NCBI GenBank assembly: GCA_905147135.1
Contig: LR990060.1
Location: 2,620,001-2,684,000 of the forward strand
DNA from: Blastobasis lacticolella
Lineage: Eukaryota; Arthropoda; Insecta; Lepidoptera; Blastobasidae
Direction of reading: 5' to 3'
Length of the DNA stretch: 64,000 nucleotides
Below, in pieces: positions 21,842 to 34,100 of the stretch. The translations under genes and the position numbers were made by a program. Position 1 is the stretch's first letter; each line of letters starts with the position of its first letter. The notes below the pieces were generated by a model. It did no database searches. It was not told where the DNA came from and was given only the letters and a program-made list of their open reading frames with translations.

Positions 21842-21955
21842 AGCTCTTTTCCTTGCCCTTTGGGTGACAGTGAGCTTTTATAAGGCCAATAGTAAGCAGT
21901 ATAGGGAGTGAGGCTACCAATGCTCTAAACATCTTTAGCAAACACACCGACCATT

Positions 21956-22168
21956 TTAGCAAATACTTTTAATCAAAAAACTTAAACAAATACATTCAAA
22001 ACAAAGAGGCAATCTAACAGTTCGGCTGCTCTGAATAAAGTCGTTGTACGCCGACACTCTCGTGTATACTTTGATAAGGCCTCCGGCATGGGATTTTGAG
22101 CCAATCGAGAGGCCAACGATCGCTTTCTCCTCTCCCATGGAGCACACCAGAGGTGCACCAGCGTCAGA
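21956..22168 (-). CDS. Protease homologue exon 6 (mutated Ser exon)
   Basis: Acceptor TTTTTGCAG ends at 22169. Encodes SDAGAPLVCSMGEEKAIVGL, later VYTRVSAYNDFIQSS (the C-terminal helix of the fold), and a short Cys-rich, hydrophobic tail ending at TAA 21956-21958. Confidence 0.87.
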   Translation of the reverse strand, partial: SDAGAPLVCSMGEEKAIVGLSIGSKSHAGGLIKVYTRVSAYNDFIQSSRTVRLPLCFECICLSFLIKSIC

Positions 22169-25100
22169 CTGCAAAAACACAACGTTATTTACGTATCTAC
22201 GTAACCCAAAGGTCAGATGGATGGATTCTGGATCACGGTAAAGGCGAACCACGGGCCCTTGTGCGCGAGAGCACAACCGGGACATTCATCATCATCACAG
22301 CCCATAACAGTCCACTGCAGGACTTCGGGCCTCTCCCACGAAAGGGGAGGTCATTGCCATAATCTCCACGCTTGGCAGGCGGGTTGGAGATCGCAGTGCA
22401 GTTGATGTAAATCTACCCAGAAAGATGCTGCTGCCCACCTTTCGGATTTGTCCCTTAGTCTCCTCTTACGACACCCACTGGAAGAGATGGGGTGGTGCTA
22501 TTCTTTGAGGTGGCGGCACCACACACCACCGGGACATTAACGCCAATTAATGATTTATGATTATTATTTTATTTTATTAATTTACGTACCTACATACAAC
22601 TCACGCTCGTATCCTATAGGGGTAGGCAGGGAGACTGGAGAGCGACAAGCTTCAGGAGTAATCATCTTGGCGTTAATGTCTCGGCTGTGCATTCGCGCAC
22701 GAGGATTCGGGGTCCGCCTTGACCATGATCCAGGATTTGGCAAATGAGATCATTAGAGTGGAGCGGAGTGGAACTGCCGTCTGATCTCCGTGACCCTGCT
22801 ACCAGGGGAACCTGGCCAGATTGGATCATGGTTTGATCATTCAGTTGCCTGAATGTGAAGGTTTCATAAAGATGTTTTCCCTCACCGTAAGACCGTCTGT
22901 TAGCATTGTACTAACTCAAAAAAGAGTCATCGGTACATGACCGCAGTGGGATTCGAAGCTGGTACCTCTCGCTTACGAGTCGGATACTTTAAACACTCGC
23001 CGCCGACTCTCCCACAAGCTTCTATCGCGCGCCCTAATAGCATACCATCCACGGTCAGTCAGAGCGTTTGTCAGGACTAAACAAGCGAGCACAAACTCGA
23101 ATCATACATAGTTTAGGAGTTCCTACGACAATCTTACGACTTCATCAGTTACTAGACACCACACAAGTTTTTCGTCAAAACAAAAGCCGAGTGGTGCCCG
23201 GCAGAGTAGAATAGCACCAACCCCTTACACTCGTGGGCGTCGTACAAGGCGACTAATGTTTTCGAGGCAAAAGATCTTAGAGTCTCCGTAGACTGGAAAA
23301 TGGACAGCAGCGTTTTCCATTGTTATATTTACAACACTGCGATCTCCAACCGGCCTGCCAAGCGTGGAGATTATGGCATTAACCTTCCCTTTCGTGGGAG
23401 AGGCCTTAAGTCCTGCAGTGGACTGTTATGGGCTGTGAAGATTATTTCCCGTGCGAACTATATAATTGCCAGTTTTGGATTGACATTGGCCGTGTGGTGT
23501 CTGGCATAGTAGAATAACACCAACCCCTTACTTGTGGGTAACAAGGCGACTAATGTTTCCGAGTCAAAAAATCTAGAGTCTCCGTAGGCTGGAAAATGGT
23601 CAGCAGCGTTTTCCATGGTTATATTTACAACACTGCGATCTCTAACCCGCCGGCCAAGCATGGAGATTATAGAAATAGCATCCCTTTTCATGGTAGAGGC
23701 TTTAAGTCCTGCAGTGGACTGTTATGGGTTGTGATGATGATGATGATTGACACATACCTGCAAAGGATCTGGCTTTTCTATTTCCGTGCAAAGAAACCGC
23801 CTCATTTCAAATTTTAGCGTCTTGCCGCATTCTTCTGGTGTAAGTGTCTTCGGAGAGGTGAACAACAAGGCCGGAGACGCCTAGGAAATAATACAACATT
23901 TGTTTGTGTTACTCTATTAATTGACAGAGTTTTGCATGACGAATCATCATCATACCTATCATCATCAGCTACCCCTCTGGGAGCCGTGCTTTTTGGTCTC
24001 TCTCCAAAGCTGTCGAGGGGAACTTTTGTCGGACCACCTTTCCACCTTTGCGCAAGCCGGATGACCAATTGGCCCACACAGCAAAAGAGAAAGCCGATCT
24101 CTTAGGTAATCTTTTTGCTCATAACTCAACTCTGGATGATGGGGGAGCTGCACCGCCTACCATCTTACGGTATGAGGGCATCATGCCCGAGGTTCGTTTC
24201 ACCCAAAAAATCATAAAACGTGTGCTTCTCTCCCTAGACATCCGGAAGTCCAGTGGACCTGATGGCATTCCGGCTATCGTTCTCAAGAAATGTGCTCCCG
24301 AGTTGTCTCCCGTGTTAATGCGCCTATTCAAGCTTTCCTACACCTCTGGAACGGTGCCGTCTTCATGGAAGCTAGCCCATGTGCATCCGATACCCAAGAA
24401 GGGTGACAATTCAGACCCATCAAATTATAGGCCTATAGCGGTAACCTCCTTGCTCTCTAAGGTGATGGAGCGGGTCATCAATATCCAGCTCCTTGGATAC
24501 CTCGAAGATCACCAGCTGATCAGTGACCGTCAATATGGCTTCCGTCATGGTCGCTCAGCTGGTGACCTTCTTGTGTACCTAACACACCGGTGGGCTGAGG
24601 CTGTCGAGAGCAAGGGGGAGGCTCTGGCTGTCAGTCTTGATATAGCCAAGACATTTGATCAGGTCTGGCACAGGGCACTGCTAACAAAACTCCCGAAGTA
24701 CGGTATCCCCGAGGGGCTCTGCAATTGGGTATCCAGCTTTCTGTCTGGACGGAGCATCCAAGTCGTTGTCGACGGATGCTGCTCCGATACCAAGACCATT
24801 AATTCTGGAGTACCCCAAGGTTCAGTGCTATCTCCCACGCTGTTTCTTCTGCATATCAATTATATGCTGAATATTCCTAGTATTCATTGCTATGCAGATG
24901 ACAGTACTGGAGATGCTTGTTATACTGGCCGTGCGAATATCCCTCGTTCCGTGGTGTCGGAAAGCCGAATAAGACTTGTGTCAGAGATTGAACACTCCTT
25001 GGAGCAAGTTGCTCACTGGGGCAGACTGAACCTAGTGGAATTCAACCCTTCAAAGACACAGGTCTGCGCATTTTCCGCCAAAAAGGATCCCTTTGTCATA

Positions 25101-28100
25101 GTGCCGCAGTTCCAAGGGACACCCCTTTCCATCTCAAATAGTATCGGGATCCTTGGTGTCGACATATCGGATAACGTGCGCTTCCGGAGTCACCTAGAAG
25201 GTAAGGCCAAACTGGCTTCGAAAAAGCTTGGCGTTCTTAACCGGTCCAGGCGATATTTCACCCCAGGGCAGCGCCTGCTGCTGTACAAGGCACAGGTGCG
25301 GCCTCATATGGAGTATTGTTCCCATCTTTGGGCCGGCGAAACTGCCGACCTGCTTAATCCTTTGGACTCCGTACAGAGACGCGCCGTACGAATTGTCGAC
25401 GATCCCATACAAACAAGCAAGTTAGAACCACTGGCTAACCGAAGGGACTTTGGCTCCCTGTGTGTGTTCTATCGGCTGTACAATGGGGAGTGTTCCGAGG
25501 AACTTTTCGATCTGGTGCCCACAGCACAATTCCGCCATCGCACCACCCGCCGTGGGCTGGGTACTCATCCCCACTACGTAGACCCTCTGTTGGTCATCAC
25601 GCGAAGGTTCGAAAGAACGTTTTTCGCTCGTACGATTCGGATGTGGAATGAGCTCCCAGCCACAGTGTTTCCTTTGGACTATGACATGGGATTGTTCAAG
25701 AGGTATATTAGAGGTCTCTTTAGAGGCGGGCAACGCATTGGTGACTCCCCTGGTGTTGCTGATGTCCATAGGCGGCGGTGACCACTTTCCATCAGGTGGC
25801 CCGCTTGCCTGTTCGTCTGCTAAGTAACATAAAAAAAAAATATATTACTACCCACCTCCACCCAGGGTCCTATCGACCTCTCGGTCATACGGATCGCGTC
25901 AGACCTAATCACGGGTGATCTTGACGCTTACTTGCCGGTGGCTCTTTGGGCGTTAGAATCATTATCATCAATGCAATCAGTACTCTATCGAGCCAGAGGA
26001 GTCCGCCTGGGTGAGTAACAACGCCTTATCAGATTTTTCCGCCAAGCAACAATGCTTGCATTGTTGTGTTCCGGTTTGAAGGATACGGCAGCCAGCGCAA
26101 TTACAGGCATTATGAGGCATTTCATCTTATCCTCGCAGTGACAATGCATCTACGGTTTCTGCATTTTCGTTGCCTGCAAGCTAATTATTAGAACTTTTCG
26201 TTTTTTATTTTTTTAGACTATACAGGCCTTTGACCGCCATCTCACCTGGTGGTAAGTGACGATGCGGTCGAAGATGGAGCATGCCTGTCTAGGAACAGCC
26301 TATTCACTCTAGCCTTGAAGGCGTCCAGATTATAGTGATCACGGAACACACTCGCAGGCAACGCGTTCCATTCCTTAGCCGTTCGCATTATAAAGGTTGA
26401 ACCAAAGCGGCTCGTGCGGGTAGCTGGAAGATCCACGACATAAGGATGAAGCGCTCGCCCGGATTACGTTCTGTTGTCTTTGTTGGTGTCTTCGTGATGG
26501 TTTGAAAGACCATTTCTCGCTCGTAATACCCGAATGTGAAATGATATCCTGTGGTAGATAGGGGTAAAATAGGTGATCTCGAACGATATCGCGCCGGGTG
26601 CACTAGTATAGTAACAAAGTCGCTCCCCGCCGTCTGTGTCTATGTACCTATGTACCTACGCTTAGATATTTTAAACAACGCAACGGATTTTAATGCGGTT
26701 TTCAAGAATAGATAGAGTGATTCAAGAGGAAGGTTTATAAGCAAGAAAAAAAGGGTGGGTAGTGGCAAAGTAGGTGTACGCGAACGAAGTCGCGCCCGGT
26801 TCAATAGTCTAGTATAAAATATTCCCTTACTGCCATTAGTTCCTACGTATACGCTTTGATTTTTTAAACTATGCAACGGATTTTAATGCGGTTTTCAAGA
26901 ATATATAGAGTGATTCAATAGAAAGGTCGATAAGTAAGAACCAAAGGGGTAAATAGGGGTAAAGAGCCGCGCCGGGTCCACAAGTAACATAGAAAAAATA
27001 CTTAATTAGCTTTACCGACTCATCCTCAACCGCGCCAAAACCGAGAGCAACACAGTTCTCCGTGAATGTCTGAAACCCAGCTGCAGGCTTAATCGCTTGC
27101 ACCGTCTCACTAAACACAAGAGGTGTTTGTAGGATCTGTAATATTTTTTAGTTTTGTTAGACTAGTTAGGCATTTGACCGCCATTTCACCTGGTGGTAAG
27201 TTTTCAGAGCATCGGTGGCCGAACGGTTGGGTATCCGAGTCGTAAGCGAGAGGTACTGGGTTCGAATCCCACTGCGGCCATGTACCAATGACGCGTTTCT
27301 GAGGGAAAACATCGTGATGAAACCTGCAAATTCAGGCTACTGAATTTGTAACAATGATCCAATCTGGTCAGGTTCCCCTGGTAGCAGGGTCACGGAGGTC
27401 AGATGGTAGTCGCTGCACTGTAATTACCTGATCGCTAAATCCTGGATCATGGTCAAGACGGACCCCGGGCCCTCGGGCTCGAAAGCACAACGGAACATTG
27501 ACGCCAAAATATTATTTTTTTCACCTTGCTACCAGGGGAACCTGACTAGATTGAATCATGGGTACAAATTCAGTTGCCTGAATTCGCAGGTTTTACATAG
27601 GTTCGCAGATTTTAAGGATACCTTACAGAATACTGCACCTAAATAATACTCTTTTAAATAGTATTGTGTTTCTGCCGGTGAGTAAGGTCTCCGTGGTTTT
27701 GGCAGTGGAGGGGCATTTGCCTTTTTGCTGCCAGAGCAACGTGTTATAGAGGTGGGCAACGCATTGGCGAGACTCTTGGTGGCAGTGGTGACCAGTTTCC
27801 ATCAGGTGGCCCGCTTGCCTGTATGACTACCGTATGACATAAAAACAAGGATATTAGTCCTGCAAGTAGGTAAGGCTAGTGTTTGTTCTCGTGGACCACG
27901 ACTCAGGCGCAAGCTTGGAATGCACAGCGCTAATTCTTAGAGTATTTGAGCATTATTCAGTAGCACCACATACCACAACGGCTATATCCAGTTTTGGAAA
28001 TACATGTTTCTCGGGATAGAATACTCTTCTGAGTTCCCGCCATTGCCCATCAGTGTTGTAGCCCTGGAATATGCCCCTGTCCTTCAAAGAACCTGCCACG

Positions 28101-31100
28101 GCGAACATTCTGGTGAGACGACGGTCTCCAATAATTCTAAAAAGAAATATCATCATTATCATCATCATCTTGGCGTTACTGTCTCGGTTGTGCTGTCGCC
28201 GCGAGGGCCCAAGGTACAACCTTATCCTTAATCCAGACGGCAGATCAGGTAATCACGCGAACAGATTGGAACGACTGCCATCCGTTACCCTGTTAACAGG
28301 GAATCTTGACCATAGTAGATCGTCGTTACACATTCAGCCGGGCAGCGTCCGACAATGCTAGGCTGAGCCGTAGCGAGCCGGACAAAGCCAGGCTGAGCTT
28401 AATGTTAAAGAAAAGTAAGTACAGAAGCTAAAAACCCCAACTGCCATTTAACACTGAAAAGTAATAAAAAAATCTTCTCAGTATACAGTACAAAAGCATA
28501 GTGCACTTCAAGAAATTTTTATTTACCGTTATAGAAACAGGTCTTTGGTGCATATTTAGCCAAAATCAGTTTGCTAAAAGAAGGGGGCATTAGCTGTACC
28601 TTATGCCCAAAGGACCTTTGCCCCCTTTTACCCCCAGGGTATTTTTTTATATGATAAGTAAAAAAATTCATGAATGCCATAAAACCGTTTAACAATTGCG
28701 CTGTAGTGCATAGGAATATGGTTCTCAAGGTGGTCATGCAATTATACTCTTTCATTGATCCTATAAGATTTTTGACAGTCACAAAATGGCACCCAAAGCC
28801 GTAATTTTGAAATTTTCAATTTTAATACTCCGAGTGTCACTTGCGCGACCAAGACGAATATAACAACAGCTCATATGTTAAAATCCATTGAGCCGTTAGG
28901 GCTGTAGTCCGTGTCAAAGAAATAGACATACATACAAACATAAATCTCCTTCTATCGCAGTCACAAAGTAATTCATCATCATCATCATAATCACAGCCCA
29001 AAACAGTCCACTGCAGGACTTAGGCCTCTCCCGCGAGAGAGGCTATTGTTATAGCCTCCACGCTTGGCAGGCGGGTTGGAGATGTCAGTGTTGTAAATAT
29101 ACAAATGGAAAACGCTGCTGCCCATTTTCCAGCCTACGGAGTCAATAGCTTTTTAGCCGCGACAACACGAGTCGCCGTGTACGACACCCACGAGTGTAAG
29201 GTGTTGGTGCTATTCTACTCTGCCGGACACCACACGTCTGAAAAGTAATTAGGTAGGTATAACAACACTCGCCCAGTAACAATGCATCTGCTTTTCTCGA
29301 GGAATGCTGTCATAATATGAGCCGCAGTCAGGACTTTCTTTGTCGTTAATATAGCTCCGATGCCGAAAACAGTGTAGATATTTTTCCTCCGAGACTTTAT
29401 TTTCTTTCTGAACGCGACCTGAAATAAATCCAAGCGCTTAAGGTTATGTTGTAGATATGATCTATCATGTACTTTAAACCTCGCACAATTTATGCCGTTT
29501 GAGCGTTGGTGGCCGAGTGGTTACGGTATCCGATTAGTAAGCGAGAGGTACCGGATTCGAATCCCATTGCGGCCATGTACCAATATTTATATTTATACTA
29601 GCTGACCCGGCAAACGTTGTTTTGCCATATAAATAATTTCCTGGATTGTATGTATTTTTGTATGTTGTATCATAAAAAAATAGAAATTAAAAATTCTGTC
29701 TAAAAAATAAAAAATAAAATTTAGGGGTGGACTACCCCTAACATTTAGGGGGATGAAAAATAGATGTTGGCCGATTCTCATAGATACCGGATAAGCACAA
29801 AAAATTTCATCAAAATCGGTCAAGCCGTTTCGGAGGAGTATGGCAACGAAAACTGTGACACGAGAATTTTATATATTAGATTTTTATGTTTTTATATTTA
29901 TTTACCAATGACTCTTTTCTGAGTTAATACTAACCGATGCTCTTACGGTGAGGGATGAAACCTGATGAAACCCGCACATTCAGGCGACTGAATGTGTAAC
30001 CAAGATCCAATCAAGAGTACCTTAAATCGAAAAGCATCATCATCATCTTAGCGTTAATGTCCCGATTGTGTTCTCACGCACCAGAGCCCAGGGTCCGCAT
30101 TGACACCGCCAGCAACAGCCTCTGACCTCCATGGCCCTGCTACCAGGAAAACCTGACCAGTCTGAATCATGATGTGTAACCATGATCCAGACTGTTCTGG
30201 TTTTCCTTCGCCTGAATGTGCAGGTTTCATCACGATATTTTCTCTCACCGTAACAGCATAGGTAAGTATTCAATTACTGTACACAACTCATAAAAGAGTC
30301 ATTGGTAGAGCTCGTCTAGTCTAAGATGACGCGCCCCACTACTTAGTTAGTTGATTTCGATGTGTGAGTGCAAATATTAATAACGACACTTCATTTGTGT
30401 GGGAGCCAATGAACGGCGCGTGCTCCGACGTTTGAATCTTACCGGCAACTGAATGACCAATTACAACGGCATTTGTATGTGTATTGCATCCATATTTTAA
30501 ACTTGCTTGTGTGCGTTAATGCGATAGTGGGGCGCGTCATTTTAAATTAGACGAGCTCTACATGGCTGCAGCGGCATTCAAAATCGATGCCTCTCGCTTA
30601 CAAGTCGGACACCCTACACACCACACGGTCACCGACGCTCCTCCACTTTATTGTATAGACTAACGAATAGGCCTAAACCGAAAAACATTGATGAAGAAAA
30701 GCCAGAGAGACTTGCCAGGCTTGTAGCAATAGAACTATATGTGGTCTCTGAGTAGCCTTCCCTTATGGGAAAAGAGTGTGGCTATACCTAATATCTTAGA
30801 TCATATAGTTAAGGATAAGACTTACAGGCGCTTTCCCCTCTGCCGAGGTATAAGATTGATGAACTCCAAAAAATCTAATGCTTTCATAAAAACCATTTGC
30901 GTAATCGATTACTAACAGTCGCGCATCGGTAAATCATCGTAAGGACGTCTGCGAGTGCTCCGCTAAAATGCCGTTTTGTGCTGTTAACTCGTGCAAAAAC
31001 AAGTCCAACACATCAAACATTAAAAAATATGGAATAACCTTTCATTTGTGAGTATTTTTTTATTTTATTTACGTATATTTCTATTTAAATGTAATTTCTA

Positions 31101-34100
31101 ATAATCGTAATGATGTATCGATTAGATAGTGAGCAATATGAATAATCGAGTCATGTTACTCATGTTTGTGCGACACGAGACTACATGCACTCCCCACGAG
31201 ACTACATGCACTCCCCACGAGACTCCATGCACTCCCCACGAGACTAGTGTTTTAAGAAATACAACTTAAGACTCTATGTTCTAAGCAATAGAGATTAATC
31301 GTGGTTGAATTTAAGTCAATCAAAAAATTTCGAAAAAATTTCCGACTTTTTGAGTGACGTGACTTTACTTCTTAACATCGATGTCGATAAAAATTTATAC
31401 ATAGCATAATTTTAATGAGACGAAACATAAATCCGATTGTTTTGAACTTTTACACGACTGCACAAACAAGTAGTTTAATGTGTATTATCATAGCCTCCTT
31501 TATCTACAAGCCATGCTGTAGCACGGAACGGCAACGTCGCTGTGAACCGATTCACTCATTGTTTACATGTCAATGAGCGGGAATATTTTGAATTTTAAGC
31601 TAATAAATTTAAAATATATTATCAAAACTATAAATAAACGAATTGTATGGACCATCTACGAAGGTAAATAAAAGTAAATATATTTATAATTGCGCCAAAT
31701 ATGGATAAATACGATTAGTAAAAAACAATCCTCGATCATTTTTGTTGTTAGCTTTTTACTTATTTTATCATTCAAAATAGTAATATTTCTGTTTTAAAAT
31801 AGTAATATTTCTCCAACAGATGCCTAGGCGTTGTTGCATAGAAAAATGTAGGTCAAACTACGATGTAACGCTAAAAAGCGGACAAGAGGCTGTGCCGACT
31901 TTTTCGTTTCCAAAGAATGAATATCTTTTAAAAAAATTGACTTCTGCTATTTCCCGAGCGAACTGGAGTCCCACTGTTGGTTCCTTCGTATGTAGTAAAC
32001 ATTTTAGCGAAGAGGAAGTTATCACAACAACTAAAATATATCACGGTGATGGCAGCGTTGAAAAGGTACCAGTAAAACGCGCTCGTCTAGTGAGTGGTGC
32101 GATACCCCGTATATTTCCTAGTTTGCCCAAACTTTTAAATAGAGCATGCCCCAAGACTAGAACTGATCCAGAAAAACGACGGCAAAAATGGATTCGAAGG
32201 CAAAAAGAAAAAGAAAATTTAAAGTTAAAAAGTGATGAGATTAAGAGCTTTAGTGAGCTACAGGAAGGTCTTAAATTTAAAACAGAATTGTATTGTGGGT
32301 GGCGTTTAGGATATGGTGACCAGTTCATGTATTTTTATACTTTAAACGATGATGTTCCTGTCAAAGTGCTCAACAATATTATTGTATTTTCTAATTTAAA
32401 AGTTAACCTGGCTACCTACAAAATTTCATCCAAATCCGTTCATCCGTTTAGGCGTGAAGAGGTAACAAATATACCCACAAACATTCGCATTTATAGTATT
32501 AGTAGGATAACGTTCCAGGCCCGCGCCCGCAGGAACCACATTTAATTTTAGAATAAATTATAGCCTATATACTGTTCTGGGTTACATGCTATATTACTGC
32601 CAAATTTCATCCAAATCCGTTCATCCGTTTAGGCGTGAAAAGGTAACAAACATACCCACAAACTTGCGCATTTATAGTATTAGTAGGATAATGTTCCAGA
32701 CCCGCGCCCGCGGGAACCACAAATAATTATGGGATTAAATATAGCCTATCTGGGTTATATGCTACATTACTGCCAAATTTCATTTAAATCTGTTGGGTAA
32801 ATTTTGCATGACGAAGTAACATTCATCCATCCAAACTTCCATCAAGCCTTTCAAACTTTCGCATTTATGTTATTAATAGGGTAATAGGATATAATCCAAG
32901 TAGGTAGATAGGTAAATAGTACAGGAATCTATTCAATTTCATATTATCTAACTAATGCATATACTCAATCACTTAAATAACTAATAACATTAAACGACGA
33001 CGACCGCGAAGAAAGTTCTACAGTAATTTTCAGGTACACTAAAATTAAAAAAAGCGACGTTGTCAAACTTCTGCGCATGGCTTGTAGATGAAGGAGGCTA
33101 TGGTATTATGTAAGTATGTATGTGATATTTATTTAAATGTGAAAAAAATCAAAATGTGATAATAATCACGTGTTTGTTATCAAATGACGTAGTCGGGGTA
33201 TAGTTTTTAGGGTTCCGGAGCCAAATGGCAAAAACCGAACTCTTATGTGTGAACTTTAAATTTTGGGGGTCCCCATACATAGAACTGAAATTTAAATTTT
33301 TTTTAGGCGATACAGGCGCGTGAGAATAGGAGACAACTCGGGGGCACAACTACGCAGGACTATTGCTGGTATACCATCTGGTCCACTAGCCTTGTTCACG
33401 TCTAGACTCCGCAGGATTTTTAAAATCTCTTTCTGATGTATACGCACCTCTGCCATAGTGCAGTCAGCGCGGGGTGAGATAGGTGGAGTTTTACTTGCAG
33501 TATTGCAACAACATGATGGTGACATTTTAGTAAATCATAAAATAGAATTAACTAAAACAGTATTATCAAAGTACGCAAACACTAGGATTGCATATCTTAC
33601 AAAAAAAAAGTGACCCTAAAAAATGTATACGGCACATTTATACTAAATTGATTCATTTTAAAAATAAATAAATGTCATTTTTTTTCATTATTTTGGTTGA
33701 CTTAAGTTTTATTTTTAATTTTGTTGTTCTGTTTGTCATTCAATTGGGTATTTTCTTCTATTTTTTTTTATTGTCCATTTATGAAACTTCTCTGTGTCCA
33801 AATAAATATGATGAACGAAATGGATTTTTCTTGTGTTTTTTATTCCATACTAGCTTCTGCCTGCGACTTCGTCTGCGTGGACTCAACTTAATGCTTAGCA
33901 CGTAAAAATTTTTCCCTCGGGAACTAATTAAGGAATCGGGATAAAAGGTAGCCTATGTTCTTTTCCATGTCAAAGTCTACATCCATGCCAAATTTCACCC
34001 AAATCTGTTTAGCCGTTTCTGCGTGATTGAGTAACAAACATCCAAATATTCAAACATTTCTAACATACATACAGTACGTGCTGAAAACATTAGTCTCCCT

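Larger units (their letters stand above)
31489..33102 (+). mobile_element. Inner THAP-type transposon with 7-bp duplication
   Basis: Ends CATAGCCTCCTTTATCTACA (31489) and the inverse of CATAGCCTCCTTCATCTACA (to 33102); inner matches include CAACGTCGCT. GTATTAT flanks both (31482-31488 and 33103-33109). Contains a THAP ORF but no transposase core, so it is non-autonomous. Confidence 0.82.

Noticed and set aside
25422..25769. 115-residue minus-strand frame
   Set aside because: Antisense shadow of the Jockey-like reverse transcriptase.
30723..30794. Host gene exon around TATGTGGTCTCTGAG
   Set aside because: No frame with splice sites; it is simply the left flank of the outer THAP element.
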